Assembly (NCBI GenBank): GCA_903863315.1
Contig: CAIPBN010000712.1
Coordinates: 1-17,766 of the forward strand
Source: an uncultured Verrucomicrobiota bacterium
Lineage (GTDB): Bacteria > Verrucomicrobiota > Verrucomicrobiia > Limisphaerales > SXTU01
Reading direction: 5' to 3'
Length of the DNA: 17,766 bases
A program made the position numbers and the translations under genes. Numbering within the stretch: position 1 is the stretch's first letter; each line of letters starts with the position of its first letter. Of the stretch, positions 7,033 to 14,854 are shown piece after piece. Below the pieces are notes generated by a model. That model saw only the letters and a program-made list of their open reading frames with translations, was not told the DNA's origin and ran no database searches.

Positions 7033-9402
7033 ATGCGTGCGTCGTTGCTTGCTCTCTCGTTGTTCTTCGCTCTCTCGCTTAACGCCCTCGCCGCGCTGCC
7101 CATCGTCAGCGAAGTGGAATGGCAGCCGTTCGTCGCGCAGGTGCGGCGGCTCGTCGAGGCCACGGACTATCTCGGCGCGCCGTTCAGCGCGACGGACAAG
7201 TCGGCGCTGAACGCGGCCATGGAGGCGCCCGATCACAAGGCCGCCGTGGGGAAGCTCCAGGAAATCCTCGACCGCTACGCGCTCTTCGGCGTCCACATCA
7301 ACCCCGAGATGCGCGTGAAGGTCGCGCAGGGCGACGCGAAGCCCGAGTTGATACAGGACGGCTGGCGACAGTTCCTCGTGAAGGTCGCGAACGAATCCGG
7401 CACCACCGCGCCGCTCGCCGCCGTAAGCCCCAACGCCCAGTCCGTCCACAATGTCCGCGCGGCCACGACGCCTTCCGACAAGCTCCGCCGCAAGCAGGGC
7501 GAGCCGCCCACGCTCAAGGTCGCCGACCTCTGGCTCGACCTCCGCACCTACGACGCCCAACCGCTACGCCCCACGCTCTCCGGCCTCACGGTCGAGTATC
7601 GCATCGTGCAGCTCTACAGCCGCGACGCCGGCAAGCGCGAGGCGAAGATTGGCTTCAACGTCGGCCAAGGCACTCAGGACATTGGCTTTCGCAACGAGGT
7701 GGACTTGCTCTTCACCTGCCTGCCCGCACCGGAGATCACCCTCGGCGTGAAGGACGAAAACAACAAGCCGTGCACCGCCGGCTTCGTCATCCGCGACGCG
7801 CAGGGCCGCGTGTATCCATCGCAGGCCAAGCGCCTCGCACCGGACTTCGCCTTCCACCCGCAGGTCTATCGCATGGATGGCGAAAAGATTCGGCTGCCGG
7901 AGGGCGACTACACCATCGAGTTCGACCGCGGCCCGGAGTCGGTGCTCCAGCGGCGCAAGGTCACGGTGACGAAGGCGACAAAGCGCCTCGACTTCAAGGT
8001 TGAGCGATGGATTGACCCGCTGAAGTTCGGTTACGTCTCCGGCGACCACCACATCCACGCCGCCGGCTGCGCGCACTACACGAACCCGACCGAGGGCGTC
8101 CACGCGGACGACATGGTGCGGCACATCTTGGGCGAGGACTTGAAGGTCGGTGCGAACCTCACGTGGGGTCCGTGCTTCGACTACCAAAAGCAGTTCTTCA
8201 CCGGCAAGGACGACAAGGTTTCGCTGCATCCCTACGTGCTGCGCTACGACATCGAGGTCTCCGGCTTCGGCTCGCACCAGAGCGGGCACCTATGCCTGTT
8301 GCGGCTCAAGGACCAGATGTATCCCGGCGGCGACTCGAAGAATCACTGGCCCACGCTGGGCCTGAACACATTGCGCTGGGCGAAGAAGCAGGGCGCGCTC
8401 GTCGGCCCCGCGCACAGCGGCTGGGGCCTGACCCTCCCGACCGCCGACCTGCCCAGCTACGACCTACCGCCCTTCAACGGCATCGGCGCGAACGAATACA
8501 TCATGAACGTCACGCACACCGTCCCCGGCCCGGACAAGAAGCCCGTGCCGGCGGTGGACTTCCTCAGCATGGTGGACACGCCCTACGCGTGGGAGCTGAA
8601 CATCTGGTATCACACGCTCAACGTCGGCTTCCGCACGCGCATCAGCGGCGAGACGGACTTCCCCTGCATCTACGGAGAGAAGGTTGGGCTGGGCCGCAGC
8701 TACGTGAAACTGCCGGCGAAATGGACTTACGAGGACTGGTGCGAGGGTATTCGCGTGGGGAACAATTATGTCAGTGATGGGAAGAGCCACATCATGGATT
8801 TCCGTATCGCCAGGGAGACGGCCAAGACCGTCATTGGCAATGGTCTGGTTCCGCCACTCAATGGAGTAAGCCAGCCACAGGTTGAGTTGGGAGTGAAGGA
8901 TAGCAAACTCGAGTTGGTCACTCCGGGGGCGGTGAAAATCACCGCCCGCGTTGCCGCCCGCCTCAACGACCAGCCTGATCTCGCCATGAAGAACCGCCCT
9001 TACTCCCAGAAGCCCTACTGGGACATCGAGCGCGCCCGCATCGGCGAATCGCGCGAGGTGCCGGTGGAACTCATCATCAACGGTCAGGTCGCTGACACCA
9101 AGCGCATCGTCGCCGACGGCACGCAGGTCACGCTTATCTTTGAACGGCGAATTGAGCGCAGCAGTTGGGTCGCGTTGCGCATCCTGCCCAGCAGCCACAC
9201 AAACCCCATCTGGGTGATGGTGGGCGACCAGCCCGTGCGCGCCTCCAAACGCAGCGCCGAGTGGTGCGCCAAGGCGCTCGAACTTTGCTGGCAGCAGAAA
9301 GAGCGCACCTACGCCGCCGAGGAGAAGCCGCAAGCCCGGCAGGATTACGAGCACGCCCGGCAGGTGTATCGCAAGCTGCTGGCTGAGTCGCCGGTGGACT
9401 GA
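7033..9402 (+). CDS. Secreted CehA/McbA-family metallohydrolase (PHP-like fold)
   Basis: A 789-aa exported protein. Residues 1-20 (MRASLLALSLFFALSLNALA) form a clear signal peptide, which is why the ATG at 7033 is chosen although the frame stays open upstream into the antisense of the helicase gene. A beta-rich region of about 300 residues precedes the catalytic part, which opens with YVSGDHHIHAAGC: Asp338, His339, His340 and His342 form the metal-binding DHHxH typical of PHP-like CehA/McbA hydrolases. Further likely ligands are in SHQSGH (His415, His419) and GPAHSGWG (His461). CehA and McbA hydrolyse carbaryl, but most family members, which are common in Verrucomicrobiota and Planctomycetota, have unknown substrates. 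The neighbouring sulfatase suggests degradation of external polymers or esters. Codon use changes noticeably at about 8746-8935. Confidence 0.88.
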   Translation: MRASLLALSLFFALSLNALAALPIVSEVEWQPFVAQVRRLVEATDYLGAPFSATDKSALNAAMEAPDHKAAVGKLQEILDRYALFGVHINPEMRVKVAQGDAKPELIQDGWRQFLVKVANESGTTAPLAAVSPNAQSVHNVRAATTPSDKLRRKQGEPPTLKVADLWLDLRTYDAQPLRPTLSGLTVEYRIVQLYSRDAGKREAKIGFNVGQGTQDIGFRNEVDLLFTCLPAPEITLGVKDENNKPCTAGFVIRDAQGRVYPSQAKRLAPDFAFHPQVYRMDGEKIRLPEGDYTIEFDRGPESVLQRRKVTVTKATKRLDFKVERWIDPLKFGYVSGDHHIHAAGCAHYTNPTEGVHADDMVRHILGEDLKVGANLTWGPCFDYQKQFFTGKDDKVSLHPYVLRYDIEVSGFGSHQSGHLCLLRLKDQMYPGGDSKNHWPTLGLNTLRWAKKQGALVGPAHSGWGLTLPTADLPSYDLPPFNGIGANEYIMNVTHTVPGPDKKPVPAVDFLSMVDTPYAWELNIWYHTLNVGFRTRISGETDFPCIYGEKVGLGRSYVKLPAKWTYEDWCEGIRVGNNYVSDGKSHIMDFRIARETAKTVIGNGLVPPLNGVSQPQVELGVKDSKLELVTPGAVKITARVAARLNDQPDLAMKNRPYSQKPYWDIERARIGESREVPVELIINGQVADTKRIVADGTQVTLIFERRIERSSWVALRILPSSHTNPIWVMVGDQPVRASKRSAEWCAKALELCWQQKERTYAAEEKPQARQDYEHARQVYRKLLAESPVD

Positions 9403-9420
9403 GGTGAAGCGGCTCCAGTG

Positions 9421-9520
9421 CCGTGCCGGCGGCTTCCAGCCGCCTTGTTGCGGGTGGAGCGCACGGAAACGCCTCGTCCTGCTGTGCCTAACGGACGGCG
9501 GCTGCAAGCCGCCGGCACGG
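9421..9520. repeat. Inverted pair of REP-like palindromes (BIME-like element)
   Basis: Two 24-nt arms, 9421-9444 and 9497-9520, are reverse complements with a single mismatch and enclose 52 nt. Each arm is itself a hairpin: ggcggct-tcc-agccgcc on the left (9428-9444) and ggcggct-gca-agccgcc on the right (9497-9513), each a perfect 7-bp stem with a 3-nt loop, flanked by ccgtgcc or its complement. This matches the architecture of REP pairs (BIMEs) in other bacteria. It lies between the metallohydrolase stop and the sulfatase start, where it could stabilise or end the upstream mRNA. No transposase is in the window, and whether it is dispersed in the genome cannot be tested here. Confidence 0.7.
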
Positions 9521-9592
9521 GTTCAGAGGCGGTCGCACTTACTGGCCGGGCCTCGCGTTGCGCTGCTCACACTGGGTCGCTAGATTTCCGCC

Positions 9593-11239
9593 ATGAAGTC
9601 CCGTGTTGGTTGTCTTCTCCTCGCTGTTTGCCTCATCGCGCTTTCGCTGCCCGCCGCGTCCGCGCTGCGCCCGAACATTCTGCTCATCCTCGCCGACGAC
9701 CTCGGCTTCTCCGACCTCGGCTGCTACGGCTCCAGCATCGCCACACCGAACTTGGACCGGCTCGCGGCGGGCGGGCTGCGCTTCACGCAGTTCTACAACG
9801 CCGCCCGCTGCTGTCCCACGCGCGCGGCGCTGCTCACGGGGCTTTACCCACACCAAGCCGGCGTCGGGCACATGCTCCAGCCGTGGCGTCCGCCCAGCTA
9901 CGGCAGCGGAATTGGCGAGAACACCGCGACCATCGCGGAACTGCTGCGCGACAGCGGCTATCGCACCTACCACGTCGGCAAATGGCACGTTGGTGGACTC
10001 GGCGGCGGCGGAGCGAAGGCGAAGGCCGACACGCGCAACCACCCTATGAACCGCGGCTTCGACCGCGCCTACGGCTCCGGCGGAGGTGGAAATTACTTCG
10101 CGCTGCAACCGCTCTACCTCGACCGCGAGCACATCAAGCCCGGCGAAGACTTCTACGCCACCGACGCCTTCACGGACTACGCGGTGAAGTTCCTTGAAGA
10201 GCACGGGCGTGACGCGAAGACGAAGCCCTTCTTCCTGCACCTCTGCTACACCGCGCCGCACTTCCCGCTCCACGCCAAGCCGGCGGACATCGCGAAGTAT
10301 CGTGGCAAGTTCGCGCACGGCTGGGACGTTGAGCGCGAGCGGCGCTTCGCGAAACAGAAGGAACTCGGCCTCTTCCCGAGCAATGCCCAGATCTCGCCCC
10401 GCGCACCCGAGGCGAAAGCGTGGAAGGATTTGCCCGCCGCCGCGCGCGACGACTGGGACCTGCGCATGGCCATCTATGCCGGGATGATTGACTGCATGGA
10501 CCAAGGCATCGGGCGCGTGCTCGACGCGGTGAAGAAGCTGGGCGAGGAGCAAAACACGCTCGTGCTATTCCTCTCCGACAACGGCGCAAGCGCGGAGTTC
10601 CTCGATTCCTGGCCCAACCCAGGACGAGGCCACAAGCCCGGCAGCGAGGCCGGCACGCGCGAGTCGCACAAGTGCCTCGAAGTCGGCTGGGCCAACGCGG
10701 CGAACACGCCGTTCCGCGAGCACAAGATGTGGAACCACGAGGGCGCCATCAGCACGCCGCTGATTGTGAGCTGGCCGGCGGGCATCGCCGCGCGCGGACA
10801 GTTCACCCGCGAGCCCAGCCACATCATTGACCTCCTCCCCACTTTCCTCGAACTCGCCAGCACGAAGTATCCCGACAAGTTCAAGGACCGCGCCCTCACG
10901 CCGCTGCCCGGCAAGAGCCTCGTCCCCGCACTGCAAGGCCGCTCGCTCGGCGAACGCACGCTCGCGTGGGAGCACGAGGGCAACCGCGCCGTGCGCGTCG
11001 GCGACTGGAAGCTCGTTGCGTCCTTCCGTAGCCCGTGGGAACTCTACGACCTCAGCCGCGACCGCGCGGAGTTGAAGAATCTCGCCGCACAACAGCCCGC
11101 CAAGGTGGCGGAACTCACCGCCGCCTGGCAGCAGTGGGCGGACAAGGTAGGCGTCGTGCCATGGGAGCAGTTGCCCGGCGCGAGTTACCAGCCGAGTGCG
11201 ACGTATCAGAAGAAGGGCGAGGTGATGGCACCGAAATGA
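9593..11239 (+). CDS. Secreted type I sulfatase (arylsulfatase family)
   Basis: Hydrolyses sulfate esters, probably of polysaccharides, in the periplasm or outside the cell. The protein is 548 aa. Residues 1-24 are a signal peptide ending in ASA. Metal-binding DD (35-36, LILADDLGFSDLGCYG) is followed by the sulfatase signature CCPTRAALLTG at 73-83, whose first Cys (Cys73) fits C-x-P-x-R and would be converted to formylglycine. GKWH (129-132), APHFPLHA (His223) and LSDNG (Asp329, Asn330) complete the active site. The C-terminal part (about 440-548) has the usual ELYDLSRDRAELKNLA segment. The formylglycine-generating enzyme is not in the window. The substrate cannot be deduced. It follows the metallohydrolase gene on the same strand, separated by 190 nt that contain the REP-like pair. 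Confidence 0.96.
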   Translation: MKSRVGCLLLAVCLIALSLPAASALRPNILLILADDLGFSDLGCYGSSIATPNLDRLAAGGLRFTQFYNAARCCPTRAALLTGLYPHQAGVGHMLQPWRPPSYGSGIGENTATIAELLRDSGYRTYHVGKWHVGGLGGGGAKAKADTRNHPMNRGFDRAYGSGGGGNYFALQPLYLDREHIKPGEDFYATDAFTDYAVKFLEEHGRDAKTKPFFLHLCYTAPHFPLHAKPADIAKYRGKFAHGWDVERERRFAKQKELGLFPSNAQISPRAPEAKAWKDLPAAARDDWDLRMAIYAGMIDCMDQGIGRVLDAVKKLGEEQNTLVLFLSDNGASAEFLDSWPNPGRGHKPGSEAGTRESHKCLEVGWANAANTPFREHKMWNHEGAISTPLIVSWPAGIAARGQFTREPSHIIDLLPTFLELASTKYPDKFKDRALTPLPGKSLVPALQGRSLGERTLAWEHEGNRAVRVGDWKLVASFRSPWELYDLSRDRAELKNLAAQQPAKVAELTAAWQQWADKVGVVPWEQLPGASYQPSATYQKKGEVMAPK

Positions 11240-11405
11240 GAACAGCCAAACGGCTCCGCGCCGGAATGGAGTGCGGTTGCCCGGTCTGGACGGAAAAGCC
11301 ACTCTTGTAGGAGAGCCAGCGCACCGCCTGACCTCAACGCGCTTTGCCGCGTGCATTTCTGAGCTTTCCTGCGAACCTGTGGTGCCGTAATACTTCAGCC
11401 AAACC
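11240..11405. other. Intergenic region upstream of the gspA-like gene
   Basis: A 166-nt gap with no supported gene. A weak acgcg-ctttgc-cgcgt hairpin (about 11337-11352) is visible, but no T-run follows, so it is not a convincing terminator. No -35/-10 pair was convincing; the most AT-rich stretch is gtaatactt near 11387-11395. Confidence 0.4.
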
Positions 11406-12221
11406 GTGTATCTCAACTACTACGGACTGCGCGAGCCGCCGTTCAACATCAACCCGAACCCACGGCTCCTGTTCTACAGCGCGAAGCATCGCGAGGCGCT
11501 GAACCATCTGCTTTACGGCATCCGGGAACGCAAGGGCTTTGTGCAGTTGACCGGGGAGGTCGGAGCGGGGAAGACGACGATTTGCCGGGCTTTGCTGGAG
11601 CATCTGGGCCCCAACTACGCCACCGCGCTGATTCTCAACCCGGTCCTCAATGCGGACCAGTTGATCAAGGCCATCGCCATGGAGTTTGGCCTGCAGGTCA
11701 AAGGGTTTGACCGGCTGGAAACCGTCGCCGCGCTCAACCAGTTCCTGCTCGATCAGGTCATGCGCGGCCATGATGCCGTGCTGATCATTGATGAGGCGCA
11801 GGATCTTACGCCCGATTTGCTGGAACAGGTGCGCCTGCTCTCCAACCTCGAAACCGACGACCGCAAGCTCCTGCAAATCATCCTGCTGGGGCAGCCCGAG
11901 CTGCGTGACCGCTTGAACAAGCACGAGCTCCGCCAGCTCCGCCAGCGCATCACCGTGCGCTACCATCTCGCACCGCTGACCCCGCGGGAAGTCGGCCAGT
12001 ATATACAGCACCGGCTGGTGGCTTGTGGGGCCAATGGGTCGCCTTATTTCAGCGCCCCGGCCGTCTGGCGCATCCACCGCTACAGCGGTGGCATCCCGCG
12101 CCTGGTCAACGCCGTCTCGGACAAGTGCCTGCTCGCCGCGTTCGTGCAAAAGCGCGACCGCGTGGACTACCGCATGGTTGGCACCGCCATCCGTGAACTG
12201 GAAGGATTGATCCGGGTATGA
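11406..12221 (+). CDS. GspA/ExeA-like AAA ATPase
   Basis: A 271-aa ATPase of the ExeA/GspA type, which with GspB/ExeB helps assemble secretin or pilus machinery through the cell wall. The start MYLNYYGLREPPFNINPNPR is the classic family N-terminus, preceding FYSAKHREALNHLLYGI. Walker A is GEVGAGKTT (50-58), Walker B is AVLIIDEAQDL with Asp129 and Glu130, and QIILLGQPEL is the sensor-1 region. RHPL-type arginines follow in LRQLRQRITVRYHLAPLT. It lacks the C-terminal peptidoglycan-binding domain of full-length Aeromonas ExeA, as do the short homologues in many phyla. The start codon is GTG, with no Shine-Dalgarno motif. Its stop overlaps the next ATG (ATGA), so the pair is translationally coupled. 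Confidence 0.93.
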   Translation: MYLNYYGLREPPFNINPNPRLLFYSAKHREALNHLLYGIRERKGFVQLTGEVGAGKTTICRALLEHLGPNYATALILNPVLNADQLIKAIAMEFGLQVKGFDRLETVAALNQFLLDQVMRGHDAVLIIDEAQDLTPDLLEQVRLLSNLETDDRKLLQIILLGQPELRDRLNKHELRQLRQRITVRYHLAPLTPREVGQYIQHRLVACGANGSPYFSAPAVWRIHRYSGGIPRLVNAVSDKCLLAAFVQKRDRVDYRMVGTAIRELEGLIRV

Positions 12222-13141
12222 GCCTGATCAACGACGCCCTCAAGCGCGCGAGCGAGGCCCAGGCCTCGGACCAGCTGCCGGGCGCTGCGTCACCCCGTTC
12301 CCGCGGCCCCAAGGGCGTGACAGACCTGCCCATGCCAATGATGCCGGCGGCCACTCCGGCCCGCTCGCAATGGCTGCCGGTCGTGGGCGTCGGGCTGGTG
12401 ATTTTCCTGCTGCTGACGGCGTCAGGCTTCTTTTTCTGGAAGTGGTGGGAAGAACGGCGGGCTTGGCAGCCCTATGCGGAAACACCTCCCGACCCAGAAG
12501 ACGATTCCCACAAGCCGCCGCTGATCAGACCCGCCCTCGTCACGACCTCGCCTCCCCCCGCCGTCGTCAGCAAAGCCCCGGTGGCCACCAATTCTTCCCC
12601 GACTGCCGTCGTGCGGCCCTCCGTGCCGGCCACCAACCCAGTGGCCGTCATCCCCCCCGTGACGCCGCCGGTTCCGGTCCCACCGGCAGTCGCCGTGGTC
12701 AAGCCGCCGCCCGTGTCCACTTCCGCTCCGCCAGTTACTGTGACCCCTCCGACGGCGGTGGTGATCACTCCTCTGGTTAATCCGCCCGTCACCGCTCCGC
12801 CCACCAACCCGCCGCCCGCAACCGTCGTGCAGGTGGCCATGAATACGTCCACCAATCCGCCTCCTCAACCCGCACCGCCAACCATCCGGGTGCCGCCAAC
12901 GCCACCGCTGGACACGAAGAAAAAGGCGGAGCCACCGGTTCCACCGGTCGTCGAGGTGCAGTTCCCCGAGCTCAAGCTCCAAGGCATCATCAAGGGCAAA
13001 AAGAAAGTCACGGTGCTGGTGAACGGCAAGACCATCAGCCTGGGCGATCGGATCGAAGGGGCGACGCTCACACAAATCGAGAATGAGAGCGTCGTCTTCG
13101 AAAAGTCTGGCACCCGACGGGAGCTGTTCCTCCTGCGGTGA
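12218..13141 (+). CDS. GspB-like secretion-assembly membrane protein
   Basis: A 307-aa bitopic membrane protein. The N-terminus MSLINDALKRASEAQ is the hallmark of GspB/ExeB-type proteins. One transmembrane helix spans about 52-75 (WLPVVGVGLVIFLLLTASGF). A long Pro/Val/Thr-rich linker (about 85-240) could cross the periplasm or peptidoglycan. The C-terminal globular part (about 247-307), beginning at FPELKLQGIIKGKKK and including VLVNGKTISLGDRIEGATLTQI, resembles the T2SSB/PilP-like domain that contacts GspC or secretin. It overlaps the ATPase gene by 4 nt, supporting a GspA-GspB complex. An aagga stretch about 13 nt before the ATG is one of the few Shine-Dalgarno-like motifs here. The machine it serves is not encoded in the window. 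Confidence 0.88.
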   Translation: MSLINDALKRASEAQASDQLPGAASPRSRGPKGVTDLPMPMMPAATPARSQWLPVVGVGLVIFLLLTASGFFFWKWWEERRAWQPYAETPPDPEDDSHKPPLIRPALVTTSPPPAVVSKAPVATNSSPTAVVRPSVPATNPVAVIPPVTPPVPVPPAVAVVKPPPVSTSAPPVTVTPPTAVVITPLVNPPVTAPPTNPPPATVVQVAMNTSTNPPPQPAPPTIRVPPTPPLDTKKKAEPPVPPVVEVQFPELKLQGIIKGKKKVTVLVNGKTISLGDRIEGATLTQIENESVVFEKSGTRRELFLLR

Positions 13142-14832
13142 GCCAGTCCCCTGCCCCCGAACGACCGGCCGGCCCGCCGTCCTCCCGGCCTGAAACGAGC
13201 GTGCTTCCGCCCTGCGTCCTCTTTGAAGACGAGCACCTACTGGTGGTCAACAAACCCGCCGGCTGGAACACCCACGCTCCGGCTCCGCATGCCGGCGAGG
13301 GCATCTATGACTGGCTGCGTCACCGGGAACCGCGCTGGGCGGAACTCGCCATCCTGCACCGGCTCGACAAGGAAACCAGTGGCGTGCTGGTCTTCGGCAA
13401 AACGCCCCAGGCCAACAAATCGCTGGCTGATCAGTTTGAGCAACGCCGGGTGGTGAAGCGTTACCTGCTGGTGAGCGACCGGTCCGCGCCCTCCAGCGAT
13501 CTCGTGGTGCGCAGCAACATCGCTCGTGACGGCGAGCGCTACCAGAGCGTGGCGACAGGCGGGGCGGCAGAACCGGCGGAGACACGATTCAAACTGAGAG
13601 CGCGGAACCCAGCGGACGGAACGTGGGAAATTCAGGCCGAGCCCCACACCGGCCGCACGCATCAAATCCGTGTCCATGCCGCTGCCAGCGGCTTCCCCAT
13701 CCTCGGCGACATACTTTATGGCGGCACGCCCGCCACCCGGGTTTTCCTCCATGCACAGGAACTGATCATCACCCATCCGGCCAGCGGTGAGCCGATGACT
13801 TTTCGCGCCCCCGCAGATTTTCAGGCAGACACGCGGCTGGCCCTGCGCTGGGCGGTGGTGGACGTGCATGAATCGCCTGCGGAACTCACCAATGCCTTCC
13901 GTCTGATCCACGGCGCGGCAGACGGCTGGCCTGGCTGGCAAGTCGAGCGGCTCGGTGACTTCCTGCTCTCCCAATCCGAGGCGGTGCTCACCGCCGCGCA
14001 GTCGGACCAGCTTTCCACCTGGCTCAAACAACTCGCCTTGCGCGGCGCTTATCACAAGCGCCTCGACCGCCGCGTGCGCCAGAGCAAAACGGAACAAGCC
14101 TCGCCGCAACTCGTCCTCGGCGAAGCAGCCCCGGAGCGCTTCACCGTGCGTGAAAACGGCCTCGCCTTTGAACTCAGTTTCAACGAGGGCTACAGCTACG
14201 GCCTCTTCCTCGACCAGCGGGACAACCGCCGCCGCCTGCTCACGGGCCACGTTGCCGCCGACTTCCCATTCCGCACTCCGCACTCCCCATTCCGCATTCT
14301 CAACACCTTCGCCTACACCTGCGGCTTCTCCGTCGCGGCGGCCAGGGCCGGCGCGCACACGACCAGCCTCGACCTCTCGAAGAAGTATCTGGAGTGGGGC
14401 CGGCGCAACTTCGCGCTCAACGGGCTCGATCCGGCGGCGCATGACTTCATCTATGGCGATGTGTTCGACTGGCTGCGGCGGCTGGCGAAGAAGGGCAGGC
14501 AGTTCGACGCCGTGCTGCTGGACCCGCCGACGTTTTCGCAATCGAAGGAGAGCGGCGTCTTCCGCGCGGAGAAGGATTACGGCCGGCTGGTTGCTTTGGC
14601 GTTGCCGCTGCTGAAGCCGGGCGGCGTGCTCTTTGCCTCGACCAATTGCGCAACGCTGGACCCAGAGGAGTTTTTAGCGAGCATCGCCGGCGCGCTGGGA
14701 CAGGCCCGCTGCCGGGCGGTGCAGGAACACTACTTCCCGCAGCCGCCGGACTTTCCCATCACGCGCCAGGAGCCGGCTTATTTGAAAACCGTCTGGCTGC
14801 GGGTGATGCCCAGTTCCAGCGGGGCTCGATGA
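13138..14832 (+). CDS. Fused RluA-type pseudouridine synthase and RlmI-like SAM methyltransferase
   Basis: A 564-aa bifunctional-looking protein. Residues about 25-225 are an RluA-family pseudouridine synthase: VVNKPAGWNTHAP, HRLDKETSG (74-82, catalytic Asp77) and GRTHQIRVHAAASGFPILGD (172-191). Residues about 250-558 are a class I SAM-dependent methyltransferase like RlmI: RLIHGAADGWPGWQVERLGD (255-274), GLFLDQRDNRR (356-366), FAYTCGFSVAAARAGA (SAM-binding, 391-406), LDLSKKYLEW and the catalytic DPPTFSQSK (462-470). The usual RlmI N-terminal PUA domain is missing; the pseudouridine synthase occupies its place. It probably modifies rRNA at two positions, but neither target is known. The GTG at 13138 overlaps the upstream TGA (GTGA), suggesting co-translation with gspA/gspB. 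The reading frame is continuous across both parts. Confidence 0.9.
   Translation: MSQSPAPERPAGPPSSRPETSVLPPCVLFEDEHLLVVNKPAGWNTHAPAPHAGEGIYDWLRHREPRWAELAILHRLDKETSGVLVFGKTPQANKSLADQFEQRRVVKRYLLVSDRSAPSSDLVVRSNIARDGERYQSVATGGAAEPAETRFKLRARNPADGTWEIQAEPHTGRTHQIRVHAAASGFPILGDILYGGTPATRVFLHAQELIITHPASGEPMTFRAPADFQADTRLALRWAVVDVHESPAELTNAFRLIHGAADGWPGWQVERLGDFLLSQSEAVLTAAQSDQLSTWLKQLALRGAYHKRLDRRVRQSKTEQASPQLVLGEAAPERFTVRENGLAFELSFNEGYSYGLFLDQRDNRRRLLTGHVAADFPFRTPHSPFRILNTFAYTCGFSVAAARAGAHTTSLDLSKKYLEWGRRNFALNGLDPAAHDFIYGDVFDWLRRLAKKGRQFDAVLLDPPTFSQSKESGVFRAEKDYGRLVALALPLLKPGGVLFASTNCATLDPEEFLASIAGALGQARCRAVQEHYFPQPPDFPITRQEPAYLKTVWLRVMPSSSGAR
14267..14301 (+). repeat. Heptanucleotide repeat (CAYTCCG-like) inside the fused rRNA-modification gene
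   Basis: Five consecutive 7-nt units: cattccg (14267), cactccg (14274), cactccc (14281), cattccg (14288) and cattctc (14295). They encode residues about 377-388 (FPFRTPHSPFRI), just before the SAM-binding NTFAYTCGFS. Related RlmI-type proteins run directly from the DQRDNR helix into this strand, so the repeat looks like an in-frame insertion in a surface loop. Confidence 0.75.
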
Positions 14833-14854
14833 CGAGGTTCGGACCGGGCTGAAA

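Noticed and set aside
9558..9586. ttgcgc and tagatt hexamers 17 nt apart before the sulfatase gene
   Set aside because: Only three and four consensus matches; too weak to annotate as a promoter, though used as a hint in the leaderless observation.
12422..13075. Minus-strand Arg/Gly/His-rich frame
   Set aside because: It is the antisense of the proline-rich linker of the GspB-like gene; no independent coding evidence.
13237..14541. Long antisense frame of 434 codons
   Set aside because: It is the shadow of the fused pseudouridine synthase/methyltransferase gene; the plus strand carries intact motifs of two known enzyme families.
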